From assembly GCF_001039355.2 (NCBI RefSeq), contig NW_019773614.1, positions 274,618-338,617 of the forward strand: 64,000 nucleotides of DNA. Direction: 5' to 3'. Position 1 is the first letter of the stretch; each line of letters begins with the position of its first letter. The position numbers and the translations under genes were made by a program. Below the pieces are notes generated by a model, which searched no databases, had not been told where the DNA came from, and saw nothing but the letters and a program-made list of their open reading frames with translations. This document shows positions 1 through 11,960 of the stretch, in pieces. The DNA is from Lingula anatina (Eukaryota > Brachiopoda > Lingulata > Lingulida > Lingulidae).

Positions 1-1193
1 GGCACTAAATGTCATATTTACTGTTCCTGCTAAGCCATAGTGCGAATGCAATCCTGATTTTCACCTGAGGTTTAGCTCAAGCTATCTTTAATGGGCTTTT
101 AAAACAAAATCCGCTTACATAAGATCGCGCGTCTTGCAAGGCCCCTTTTTTTTGTCAACGTTTTAGATGATATGCTCGATTGGGCTACAGGTAAGGTAGA
201 TTCCACCTTTACATTAACTCGCGAGGAACGCGAACCGTCATGCTCTGGTTTATTTGAGGAATGAGTCAGAGTGTGGTGGGTTTACATTCTGGTAGCAGAT
301 GTTCAGATGAAGTAAGCTCGCAAACCCTTGCACTCAGCATTGAAGGCAATGCCAAAGGTAACGGATCAATAAATCTTCGACATAACTATAAGAGAAAGAC
401 TCGTACAGTGGAAATTGATGTAAGATTTGTGATCGTAGAAAAACACATTTATATGTGTTTACATCGTGAGATCATAAAGATAAATTTTACCGCCCGCTCC
501 TGTATGAGAACAAGTAGTATATCGGTCGCTCATTGCCCAGCTGGTACTAACAACCACACCGTATGTTGAATAAAATAAATGGCCGTATGTTCAAGAGGAA
601 CCCTTGCTGCTATTCTTTGCACCGAGTGAGACAAGATATACCGGTAAACATTAGCGAAAAAGTTGACTGGCATCTACAGTATATATCAGTACAGAAATAA
701 CGCACGGATGGAAGGGCTGTTCATGCAGCTTTACCTGTATGTTCAAGCAACAGATTCGTGTTTGTGGACAATGGTGTTTTCAGCAGTTCGATTTCGGTGT
801 TCGAAAATGCCATCACATACATGATGACAGTTGTTTATAAAATATTTTATTCGGTTAGAATAATCATATCAATGCCTCATCAAAATTTGCCTTTAAATGT
901 TTCAGATATACGTGGGAATAAGTGAGTGTAGAAAAAAGATCCATTTTATGAGATATCCCATCAGTTGCTTTTACATGAATACGCACAATCAAGTGCTAAG
1001 TACATTTTCTTGTAGATGCATACGGTGTCATTCAGCAGTAAAGGATTGAAGTAGTGAATGGCATCTATTATACCAACCAGTGCCGCACATGTAGTGTGAC
1101 AGTATGTTACAGATGAGTACAGTTAAATAACAAGATTTAATGCCACTAATTAAACTGAAGCAGTTACCAAAGAATTTGAACAGTAATATAAGC

Positions 1194-1258
<65 letters not shown>

Positions 1259-4200
1259 GAAATATCTTAGAGCAGTCGACCACAGAATACAGGGGACTGA
1301 ATTATGCTCTCCAGCACCGCTGATATAGCTTACAATTGTTGTTGTAATATTTTTTTCGGCAAACAACCCAACATTAGCATCATCTACCGGCTATCAGAGA
1401 AAATATTTATGTAGTCAAATGTTCATAAGCACAACGAAGCTCTGTTTTTGCTCAAAAGTAAATAAGATAAAGTCCATGTGACTGAAATTTGTCATTTAAT
1501 TATAACGAAAATAATAAGATACAAAGTTTCAAAATTGGTAGATAATCATACATCCCCCACACTATATAACTGCCATGATTAAAAAATAATATGAAGTAGG
1601 TTAATAAGTGCAACCAAGATTAATTAAGAAAATATGTGAAACCACAACTGCTATTGGAGTAAAAAGTTAGCACAAATGAAAAATAAAAGCTGTTGTTCGA
1701 CACGTAAAATGGAGAAATGGTTAGATATTCTTCAGTGCCTGTGTTAACATTATTGATTTACTCTGGATTAAAACTGATTTGCTGTTGGAGATATAACATA
1801 GCCATTTGCCTAATTAAGGTTTCCCGAAGTTTTAATGAAGTAATTCACTCAGGCGATGACACTGATGGAACTATTCCTTTCAAACTAGCACATGGTTGTG
1901 TCAATTACATCCACAGGTACAACAAAACTGCCATATAAACTGATTAGCCCTTTTATCACGCGTTAAATGTGGATTTATTAATACATGAATTGTGCAATTA
2001 ATTATTCTTTTGTAAAGAACGTATTGGTGTGCACCAGCGTTTTATATGTGAGCAGGACTCGAGTCGTCTTGCACCGTTCACATCCAGGACTCGAGTCTGG
2101 ATTCGTAAGATAAAGATAATTGAGGTCACGGCCAATTTCAAATGGTCAAGGGATATGGAACAGAGTTTTGTCTGGCTGTCGTCTACGCTTATGTTTATAT
2201 TGTAGTATATTTTTCTTGATTTCTCTTTTACTGAGCTACAATCAAAGCTTCAACCAAGGGAAAATTATTATTTCTTCTGCAGAGGAAAGTCGGCGCCTTT
2301 CTTCTATCTCTGTAAGTAATGAAAATAACGTCCGACGGCTTGCGATAATGTTGTGTTTGCCAAAACATACCTTCTTTTTTTGAGACGAACAATACTTTTT
2401 CTCCAAATGAACATAAACACTGGTTTCAATTAAGCTTCTTCTAGCATTTAGTAATATACTTCATTTCCAAAAACGTGTGTCAAATTAAAGCTCTTCGATA
2501 CGGGATTTTCGGGTAAGTTTTCTTCGAGAAAAAAATCGCGAATCATTGCTGGAACCGTGCTTGCACTTGGGTTAGATGTTTTTATACCATTTGTAATTGA
2601 AGAACTTAGCTTTAAACAAATAATGATTTATGTAGACTGCAATTCATATGCGTCATTCTAATATTTCAGAAGATTATATCGGCACCAGGAACTTTATTTG
2701 ATCGTGTTTTTATCGCTTTTTAGATCTGAATTGGGAAATTGCAGGACATGCAGGGATAAAGATATGACTATGGGAGATTTTCAAACACGAAGAATTCCTT
2801 TAAGGAAAATTGAAAACTGTTACCCATTATCATCAATCATATAATGCACTACTTTAATAGAAAAATACGAAGGTGATCAGTCTTTATTTGTCTGCACATT
2901 CTCTTAATACCCACTGTGACTTGGAAAGGTAATCACTATAGATTTTATGATTATTCTCGAATGAGATCATATATTGATGAAATAACGCCTTGTCTCCAAG
3001 TACACTGCACATTTGACAAAACCCAAGTAATAATTAATCCCACCTGTTCTTTGAAAAGGAACGTTTACGGTACAATGTTTATCTTTTGTTTTGTTTTAAA
3101 AAATCGAAAAAAATATTTTGGATCAATATAACAAATGATTCATATTTTCCCGCAAGCTAAGGTCGACATCAACAGTTCTTTACAAACAAAGGGTTGTTAC
3201 ATTTCGTTTAATTTAAAATTGCAGATTGGTTTGTCTTTAAAAAGGAATAAAATAGATGTCAATCAATGTCCTGTTTGATTAGCTATCTTGCACGTTTCGT
3301 GATTTCCTCCGTTCTATATTCTTAAACTCAAATAGCATTAATGTATTAATCTTTTTGGATTTTAAGTGATTCTATGTGTTGGCTTCAATTATTAATAATG
3401 TGTATTTTGTTCAAGACCATACAAAGAGTTTCTGCTCTATAGGCGTTTCCATCATATTCCATACAACGTCAGTTAACGCGGTAACACCAGATTTGTCGTG
3501 GGGAAAATCAAGAATCCTAATTACTCCATGTGGCCAAAATGCAACATTTATGGAAAGTGCTTTGTATGCTAAAGTGTATGTGTTGTCAAAAGACCCCACA
3601 ATCCATAGAAAAGGGAGTTTGATAGAGTGTTTTAACATAAGATAAGTGATGATATTTCTACCACCTTGGAAACCCATTTCACAACAACAGGTTTGCTGTT
3701 AGGCAACTGAAACATAAATACACACGCTCTCTTAATCCAATAAATAATTACTCACGTCATATATCATTTGCGAGTATGTGTGTACAATGTACAAGCACAT
3801 ATGATAGTTCCTAGCGATAAAAATACAACCGCACATTGTTATACGTTTATACATCCAATGACTTCTAGGTCTGTGGGGTATAACTGTTAAAACTGTTATG
3901 ACATACACATACCTATATGAAAAGTGTTCTGTTTCGAAAGTTTCATAAGTGGTAATCCTTTGAACCATTTAAACAGTGTCTCTCACAAAGGAAAACAAAA
4001 AAAAAGGAAATTAAATACTCCCAACCTTGAAAGTCAACAGCCATCATGCACGAGTACCACATTGCTTCTATTGGCATCCGACTATTATCGTTTACGGTGA
4101 TAGCACGTTCTTTGTTTTCATTCATTCATTCATTCATTCATTTATTGTCATGGTTTACCGCGTAGATAAAAAACAATGATAAAACACCAGATCCTTCGAA

Positions 4201-5096
4201 ATTTCAATATACATTATATACTGTTCAATGGTCCTATAATGTGTATTGTTTTAATAATTTCTGCCAGTTGTCTGAATTTTTCCAAGATTCTATTCTCGTA
4301 ATCTTTTATTTCCATGATCTTTTTTTCTCTGTTATACCAGTGCGTTTAAGGAAGACATGTTTTATCTACTGTTTCATTTTTTACCTGTTTGAAAAATGAT
4401 TTTATTTCTTCAGTTTCTTGTTTTTGCTTTTATTTTGCCTTGTATTTACTGTTACATCAAAAGAGGTCGCATTGATGTATGACCTATTCAGGTCAGAATA
4501 TTGTCAAGAAAACAAACATCATAATTTGTATAAAAAATGTTGTCATATCAGATATATGACAACAGAAAATCACACAATGAAAATGATTTTATGCTTCAAA
4601 ATCGAATATTCTAAGATATTATGAATTAAATTTGTTTTTAAAAGAAATGGACACTCAATATTTTATCCCATGGTGCCTCCCACTAAACTGCAAAGTATTA
4701 CATTTGGATTCACAAAACCGACAACGAAGTGTGTTCAAAAGGACAAAGCGTTTATCAACAATCTCAACCATACCAACTTTAAAGACCACCTACAAATACA
4801 ATTGAAAGATCTGTGAACACATGAATTCTAGCAAATACAGCTTTTACACAAGCACTTTTATGTGGCTGTTTTCTAACTTGAGACAACATCAACTCATATG
4901 TCTTTAGGCTGAAATCACAAATGCTTTTTTCTCTGAATCTAATTAATTATTTCCATCAATAGCCATACACACCTGCGATTGAGATAATCAGCAGACAAAT
5001 CTGTATATATATATATATATTCTTAATTGCAACAAGCAAAACAGAAAACAGAGGAAGTATTATACTGAAGCAAAGTATAATTATTAGGTACATTAC
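1..5096. other. Gene-poor stretch
   Basis: I see no supportable gene here apart from possible missing exons of the signal-peptide gene at 5097-5195. Contents are AT-rich unique DNA, a TA microsatellite (about 1196-1252), a TTCA run near 4120-4141 and two copies of CAGGACTCGAGTC at 2053-2065 and 2085-2097. Open frames overlap on both strands around 3411-3677, but neither resembles a known domain and neither has convincing splice sites. Confidence 0.6.
1196..1252. repeat. (TA)n microsatellite
   Basis: About 28 uninterrupted TA dinucleotides in a gene-poor region. Seen directly; no function inferred. Confidence 0.95.
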
Positions 5097-5195
5097 CTTG
5101 CAGAGAGTGGATGTGCAGGTGGCACTGCCAGAATACACACTAGTACCGCTGCGGTAATCCGATTTAATAAACATCTCATTTTCTCTTTTGTTCAC
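5097..5195 (-). CDS. Orphan first coding exon encoding a signal peptide
   Basis: On the minus strand a good acceptor (TTGTTTCAG) precedes this exon and a donor (CAAG|GTAATG) follows it. ATG at 5179 opens 27 codons with a textbook signal-peptide layout: a basic start (MRCLLNR), a hydrophobic core (ITAAVLVCILAV) and a Pro/Ala-rich end finishing PLSA. The exon ends in phase 2, so the protein must continue in exons at lower coordinates. I could not identify those with confidence between 3400 and 5096. The upstream acceptor implies a non-coding 5' exon. It may be the start of a small secreted protein or peptide precursor. A chance ORF is possible, but the combination of acceptor, signal peptide and donor is unlikely by accident. 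Confidence 0.42.
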
Positions 5196-5750
5196 CTGAA
5201 ACAATACAAAAAGGCCGAAAATATATGGACATTACCTTGGATGGATTTCCATGGCGATGTCATCGGGCGGTAAGCATAAGAAGATCGCCACGAGATATAA
5301 AAAGTAGAAAGAAACGCCTAAAGACGCTAAATCCATCCGCTGAAGTCTCATTTGCAGCGTGTGCTTATCGCCTGTCTACACGTGTTCATCAACTGCCGTA
5401 TTGCCAATGTCAAAACCCAACCGAGTACCTTGAAGCCAGTGAGTGAAGTGGAGCTACCGATCTGCATGCCACCGGTGGGAGGTGAAGATCTCAATTACAG
5501 CGCAATTTATCATATCTTATTGTATTGTTCTAACACTTTAAAAGGAGGCTCTTTATGGGTCATTGCACATTCTTCATTAAGCGCAGCTGGGTAATTCTAG
5601 AAGTAATTACTTGACATTTTGGGACGGTGCCTGGGGCAAGCATTTTTTTTTTTGTATGATTCAAATAATTATATATAGATACTCCTGTTTAAACCCAAGG
5701 CCGATTAAAAAGCCTAATTATCCTCACTTGTTTGCCTAGATGCAGCAAGG

Positions 5751-5925
5751 TTAAAGCAATAATAACTCTTCGTTTCGGCCAAAAAATGAATTTTCCTGGA
5801 GTAAACAACAATTTTCCCATACTTACCAATGGTTAATGAATCCATTTTTACATTCAAAGTTAGTCCCTGGTTTTTTTCTAAAAAGTTTGGTTTTTTGTTA
5901 AAATCTCTTAAGAGATTTTAACAAA
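5751..5925. repeat. Dispersed palindrome-containing MITE-like repeat, copy 1
   Basis: About 170 bp closely matching 63519-63724 in the same orientation, including shared phrases such as CAATTTTCCC and ATTCAAAGTTA. It contains a perfect 26-bp palindrome at 5897-5922 centred on CTCTTAAGAG. This copy starts TTAAAGCAAT; the inverted end present in the other copy (ATTGCTTTAA) is missing here, so this copy looks truncated on its right side. No coding capacity; probably a non-autonomous element. Confidence 0.7.
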
Positions 5926-6539
5926 GTATAGACATCAATGGAGGTCACGTGGTCTAAAGACAAGTTCAAATATCAGAATAAAAGCTAAAACTGCTGTTTT
6001 TGTGGTAAAACAGAATATATTATATTTCTATGAGTTATTCACAAGGTTTTTATTGTGAAATATAGGTCTCATACAAAGAGTTATTATGCCTTTAAACTAT
6101 TTGTAAAAAAAAAAGGAGTGCATGAAAATGTTCTTTGCGCCCCCCTTCCCGAGTCTTTGCTAACCAGGATTATGTTCGATATGACTTAATATATACATCC
6201 AGCTTGTTTCAAAGAAGCTAATTAATTGCTTCCTGTAATTTTGATGTTTACCCCCCCCCCCCCAAAAAAAAAAAAAAAAAAGAAGAAAATACAAGTTTCT
6301 GTTTTGACCACAGTGCTTCAAAATGCCTAAATATGTTAGTATGGTCACTGTATTCAGTGATACGCTTAACTGATTCCAGACAACGACTAGCTTCAGATTT
6401 TCGGGTATGTCATCTGAACCCAAATCAGGGCAAAAGTATTCTATAATTCACTTGTCCATAATCAATGCTAGTGGTCACTGGAATCAGAAAACCCAAGATT
6501 AAAAGACTGGATTCCATGCTGACATTTATACCACCTCCG

Positions 6540-7080
6540 TCTGTTCTGGACAGGGGTTATGCCATTGGCCACTGCCATTGGCACAGTGTTATGGTTTGGG
6601 GGTGTGGGTTGGTGGTGGGAGTGGCATTATCCAAAAAGACATCCCGGTGATTGCAGGGATTGGTGGTAATATTACCAGGACAGTGGTCGTGTTACTTGTC
6701 ATTGCCGTTGGCACAGTTTTATGGGTTTTGGTGGGCATAACTGGCAATTTCTAGGCAGACTTCATGGTGAATGCAGTGGTTTATGGAAATCTCACTGACC
6801 AGCAGCACAGATATTAAGTCTTAAGGACGGTTGTTGTGCTAATTATGCATCAACACCCAACCCAACGCTTGCTTCAGCAGGACAACGCCCGTTCCCATGC
6901 TGCCAGGATAACACAGGTGTGTCTGTAGCAGTAGCAGATCCAGACTACTTTAGACCAGACATGTATCCCATTGAGCGTGCCTGGGGGGATCTGGGCGGAC
7001 GACAGCCACAGCCTACCACCGGTATAGAGTTCAGAGTTGCACTGGTGGAAGAATGGTGGAGGGTGACTCATAAAACCATA
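6540..7080 (+). pseudogene. Decayed Tc1/mariner-like transposase
   Basis: Fragments in different frames resemble the C-terminal half of a Tc1-like DDE transposase. One is a GVMVWG-like segment near 6585-6610. A second, QQDNARSHAARITQ starting about 6875, holds the second catalytic Asp block. In another frame from 6943, DYFRPDMYPIERAWGDLGGR is the familiar PDMNPIEHxWDxLGRR block, including the glutamate of the third catalytic position. Frameshifts and stops separate the fragments, so it cannot encode an active protein. I did not find clear terminal inverted repeats. Confidence 0.75.
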
Positions 7081-7323
7081 AAACCAAGGTCATAACAAAA
7101 CGTCAGTGTCTTTTTGGATAGTATACTGTACATGTAAATCCAAAGGGTATTTTACAAACAGTGCAAAAATTGGAATTTTAAAATATATATGACGTATTAG
7201 TGGCACGTGGTACCAAGAAGACGAACAATTGTAATAATAATATGTAGCAGAAGCTTGCTAGCACCACTGAACCCCCTCCCCCAAGTTCCATCAACAAACT
7301 AGAAAAGCACTCCGAGAGCGCAG

Positions 7324-7536
7324 ACCTCCGCCAAGGCAGCAATTTTTTATTATTATTGATAATTAATTGATTATAGATCCGGATCACCACCACTAAACTA
7401 ATCATCTGTTCCTTGGCCCACTTCTGACAGTTCCTGAAAATTTCATCAAAATCGGCCCGTAACTTTTTGTGTTATGTTGATGACAGACAAACAAACAGAC
7501 AAACAGGGGTGAAAACATAACCTCCTTGGCGGAGGT
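7324..7536. repeat. Interspersed repeat with 13-bp inverted ends
   Basis: The ends are perfect inverted copies: ACCTCCGCCAAGG (7324-7336) and CCTTGGCGGAGGT (7524-7536). The interior includes a TTATTATTATT stretch, a GGATCACCACCA segment and a GACAGACAAACAAACAGACA run. I recall similar sequence as a common interspersed repeat in marine animals, but cannot name the family. Not coding. Confidence 0.7.
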
Positions 7537-8080
7537 AATAAGTGTTGCTGTAAAACCTTCTAGACGTGGAACGAGCCAAAGCTTCTCTAAGTCTGACATG
7601 AGCCTTTTTCGGAAAACTGTGATCAGATATGGGAAATATTGTTCACTTATTGGAAAACCCAAAAGGTCCCAGGAGTAATATGTATTCATAAGCGCACTGA
7701 TGTTGTTATGGTTTGAATTTCTTTTCGAATATAACAGAGGCGACGCTCGATATGGTTGCATGAGGGACGATTTTAGCAGCTAACCAATATCCAAATTTTA
7801 AGTTTGTATTAGTTTCATATCAGATTTAATTTATTTTCTAAAGCTATTTCACGTTGCCAAAATAGACATTGATAGCGATTGATTGCACATAAAATTTCCG
7901 GACAACTTACTTTGCTTGTCCTGCCACTAAGATCGAAATATTGCAACCATAAACTGTTTCTGTGATCAAAAAGAATATACCACAAAATCAAAAATTATAT
8001 GTATTTTGTTTTGGAACAGCGCGATTGCCAAATGTGCCATAAGAGAGCTCTGTGCCCACGCTAATTCGATCAACAACGCC

Positions 8081-8658
8081 NNNNNNNNNNNNNNNNNNNN
8101 NNNNNNNNNNNNNNNNNNNNNNNNNNNNNNNNNNNNNNNNNNNNNNNNNNNNNNNNNNNNNNNNNNNNNNNNNNNNNNNNNNNNNNNNNNNNNNNNNNNN
8201 NNNNNNNNNNNNNNNNNNNNNNNNNNNNNNNNNNNNNNNNNNNNNNNNNNNNNNNNNNNNNNNNNNNNNNNNNNNNNNNNNNNNNNNNNNNNNNNNNNNN
8301 NNNNNNNNNNNNNNNNNNNNNNNNNNNNNNNNNNNNNNNNNNNNNNNNNNNNNNNNNNNNNNNNNNNNNNNNNNNNNNNNNNNNNNNNNNNNNNNNNNNN
8401 NNNNNNNNNNNNNNNNNNNNNNNNNNNNNNNNNNNNNNNNNNNNNNNNNNNNNNNNNNNNNNNNNNNNNNNNNNNNNNNNNNNNNNNNNNNNNNNNNNNN
8501 NNNNNNNNNNNNNNNNNNNNNNNNNNNNNNNNNNNNNNNNNNNNNNNNNNNNNNNNNNNNNNNNNNNNNNNNNNNNNNNNNNNNNNNNNNNNNNNNNNNN
8601 NNNNNNNNNNNNNNNNNNNNNNNNNNNNNNNNNNNNNNNNNNNNNNNNNNNNNNNNNN
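8081..8658. other. Assembly gap (578 N)
   Basis: Run of N directly followed by a 20-base C tract (8659-8678), which probably stopped sequencing. Any open frame across it is artificial. Confidence 1.
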
Positions 8659-8782
8659 CCCCCCCCCCCCCCCCCCCCCCAATCACTGAAGATATTCACA
8701 AAAAAGACACTCATTTAATGCCTCCAAGAAGTTTTTTGAGAATACTTGCGTCTTTTTTTACTGTCTTCGGAACGACTTAATG

Positions 8783-8942
8783 TGAAGACCACGCAAGACC
8801 GATAGTTAAACTTTCTTCAGACGTTTGAAAGAGACGTCTGGAAGACGTCGTGTCGGTAGAATAAAGACGCCTTGAAGTTTTCATGAACTTCAAGACCACA
8901 CAAGACCAATTCCAAAACCTCTTCAGACGTTTGAAATACTAC
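8783..8942. repeat. Degenerate tandem duplication with AGACGT motifs
   Basis: Two copies about 107 bp apart share AAGACCACxCAAGACC followed by CTTCAGACGTTTGAAA (about 8784-8830 and 8890-8937). AGACGTCT palindromes lie between them. No coding signal. Confidence 0.6.
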
Positions 8943-10542
8943 CTTTCAAGCCGTATCCAAGACTTCTTTGTGAGCAAACGTGGCTGATGACTGGGTGAGT
9001 GATTCCGTATCTATGATCATCACTACTGCAACTGGGGCACTTTTACAAGAATGTGTCTCCCACAATGCACCGTGATCTACCAGATAAATGGATACCCAGT
9101 ACGAAAGTGATTTATTCGTTACTTTTAAAGTATTGAATAATGTGTGCATTAGATGATTCTTGTCAAGCAAAACAAACCTACTGAATTATCCGCCAGGATC
9201 TACTGTATTTTTTTAGTAATTGAGCTGCACAGTTCCCGTATCTCTCTATTGCCTAATGATGAATGATCCTGGTGCAATGTGCATTACCCAAATGTTCAAG
9301 TTGATACAAAATCATTCACGTCTTTTGTGTCACAATATAGCTGAAGCGTTTTGTGATAGATTGCGATTCAAATGTGTGATACTTATAAAAACATTCAAAA
9401 TGCATTACTTGTAAAAAAAGTACATGTACTTGGGCATAATGCTCAACACGTCATAATGAAAACAGATGGATTCAAATGGTATAACATTGACGGACGACAT
9501 TTGTGTAAATGCGTTTGAGAGCCGTGTCTAAATTATTAGATGAAACGTTTAATTTGAAATTGTTTTTAGGGAAACGTATCAAGTATGTATTCGGCACCAT
9601 AAAGTGCCCCACTTTATCTTTTATAAGTTCTTGTAATGAGAGTCTGATGAAATTACGACCCACACAAACAGTCATCGTAGCACTATTACTCTGGTAACAT
9701 AAAGGGAAACATCTAAGAACCACTGTGATTAAGTCTCCTTCGAGCTTTAATTCTTGATTAGAAATAACCTCTGTGTCAAAGACTATATATCTGCCATTAT
9801 CTTCAACATGCAATTTTTTCTATAATCTGTATACACAGGGATCGATACCTACCCTCAACCCTTTTCAAACAAAATTACCATTGATACAATCACCCTTTTA
9901 CACAATACATGACGGTTACCGAAGTAATTTGCTGTGTATCATATTATTCCAGTAATTATGTTTTCCTCAAAATTATGTTTTTTTTTTTCGATCCAAAATT
10001 CTTGATTGTTTTTTCTTAATGATACACCTCGCTCGAATTTACAACATTAACTCATGTTAGTTTTGATTTGGAACAGCGTATATCGCCTGTTTTCTCTTTC
10101 ACAAACAACAGTGCATTTGCCGTTGCTCACACAGCACTATATGCTTTCTAAATTTATATGGTCTGCCTTCAGAATGTGTGTTTTGAGCGTTGCCAGCTAC
10201 ACGTTTCTTTAGCCCCTGTTACATCAGGATAGCGACTGCTTGCAGAACGACCCTTACAATCATGTAACTAAAGGAAAAGGCTGCAATATTCAAACTTCAT
10301 ATAGACAGATGTATCAATTTCATGTTGAGTGTCACGTTTTATGAAGTCCCAAATTTTCGTTATTCAAGCGGTGTAACTGGGGCTAAAGCGGCATCACGCT
10401 ATTAAAATAGCAATACTAGCAGTGACTGGACCATCGTCCATTAAGTGGTAGCCTAAAGAGCTGATTTGATTTCACACACACTTGATAAACTTTTTGGCCA
10501 TCATTGTTGGTTTTGGTATATAACACGTTATTATGAAATACA

Positions 10543-10634
10543 TTAATACATTTGCCGTGTAGTCCAGTTCAAGTGGTAATACGCACATTTACAGACAGTC
10601 ACGTAACAGCACCTCCTACCGTTTTTACACCCCT
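10543..10634 (-). CDS. Possible terminal exon of a small Cys-rich peptide
   Basis: On the minus strand a pyrimidine-rich acceptor (CCCCTTCCTCAG, ending about 10635) precedes a short open frame. It has a dense cysteine pattern C-x5-CC-x4-C-x-C and a stop at 10543-10545. Spacing of this kind occurs in inhibitor-cystine-knot and other secreted Cys-rich peptides, but it is short and can arise by chance. I found no signal-peptide exon upstream on the same strand. No function is assigned; treat as a weak candidate. Confidence 0.15.
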
Positions 10635-11784
10635 CTGAGGAAGGGGAACAGTCAGTTTGCAAAAGCACACATTTATTGTGAATCGTGTAATTCATTACCA
10701 ATCCTATATTCAAATATTTCACTTGAAACAATACAACACGATTGCATCTAGTATTTCCTGTCTGGCCCCTACTTAGCCATTGGCACTCTGTAACTAACTA
10801 GTGCTTCAAGGTGTTGAGATGAAGTGATGTTGAGAGACAGAAGGGAAACACCTGCGTCGGCAATGTAAAAAAGCAGCCGTCTAAACAATGGCTCTCCTGC
10901 AGTTACACAGAAACTGTTTTGACGGCTGTTGATCAATACGCAACCAACTAACTATGATATCTATATACGCATATACATGAATAACCTCGAAAAAAAGGCT
11001 AACATTTTCTTCAGTAATATGATAAATAACAGTAAGCGACATGCTGTTACGTCTGAAATGTGTATCTTAAATACCTTTGTTATGGGAAAACCTTCCGCAC
11101 GTAAAGGCAATGCAGCAAGAAGAGTAGTGTTGATTCTCTCAGTTAGAACGTGATCTTTGATCAAATGGACAAAAAAGGTCCTTAAACCCCAGCCAGATTC
11201 ACAAATAAATTGATTTCTTAGCAAACTGCCTTTAGTGTCAGCCACCATACGGGTAACGTTAAGGATTGCAAGATCGATATACATCCCTCAAGAGCAGCTT
11301 TCATCATTTACCTTGCAATGGCAATGGGTAGTTTTCCACATGATCGGGTTTCTCCTGCATAGAATACTTGCATGCATATCTCGTTTTTTTTACCATCAGC
11401 TTTGATGTGAGACCAGCCGTAACAGGTGGATGTTGCTTCCAATACTGCGGCAATACGTATAACTAGTGGTTAGCTATAAATTGCTTTCATTCGTAGTTAT
11501 GATACGACAAAGGCTCTAATGGTGATGATGATGTGAATTTGATGAAATTACATGGATTGCCGTGATAAGTGATATGTTTGGATATATGGACGCCAGAAAA
11601 GAAAAACCGGTGTGTGCCCACAATTTAATTACGATAGGGGGTATTTCATGAATGTTATTTTGTCTGTTTGGCTTCTCTCAGTCATTTTCAGTTTTCTAAA
11701 TGGCTAATGACGCTCAGCAATAATTTTCAATTATTTTTAAAATATTATACACGTTGACGTATACAAAATGTAGTCTTCTCATTC

Positions 11785-11960
11785 ACTGGCGGATCCAATA
11801 TTCTGCAGGGGGGGGGGGTGGTCACGAGAACAAAAATAAGATAGTAGATGAGAATACTTTTGTTGTAATTTTACGTTTGTAATGTTGGGGGGAGGACAAG
11901 GGGTAGCTCAGAAGCTAGGGGAGCACGTACCCGTTGTACCCTTCCCTTAGTCCGCCTATG
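11785..11960. mobile_element. MITE-like element with GGCGGAT ends, copy A
   Basis: Starts CACTGGCGGATCCAATATT and ends with an inverted CCGCCTATG-type terminus. The interior has G-rich tracts. The ends resemble the better preserved element at 13588-13860. No clear target-site duplication was found. Confidence 0.5.

Noticed and set aside
3411-3677. Overlapping open frames on both strands
   Set aside because: Neither translation resembles a known protein and both lack good splice or start signals; probably chance.
8006-8780. Long open frames across the first N run
   Set aside because: They consist of unknown residues from the assembly gap.
9472-9813. 113-codon minus-strand open frame
   Set aside because: Long for AT-rich DNA, but no recognisable domain, start context or flanking splice sites; left as unexplained.
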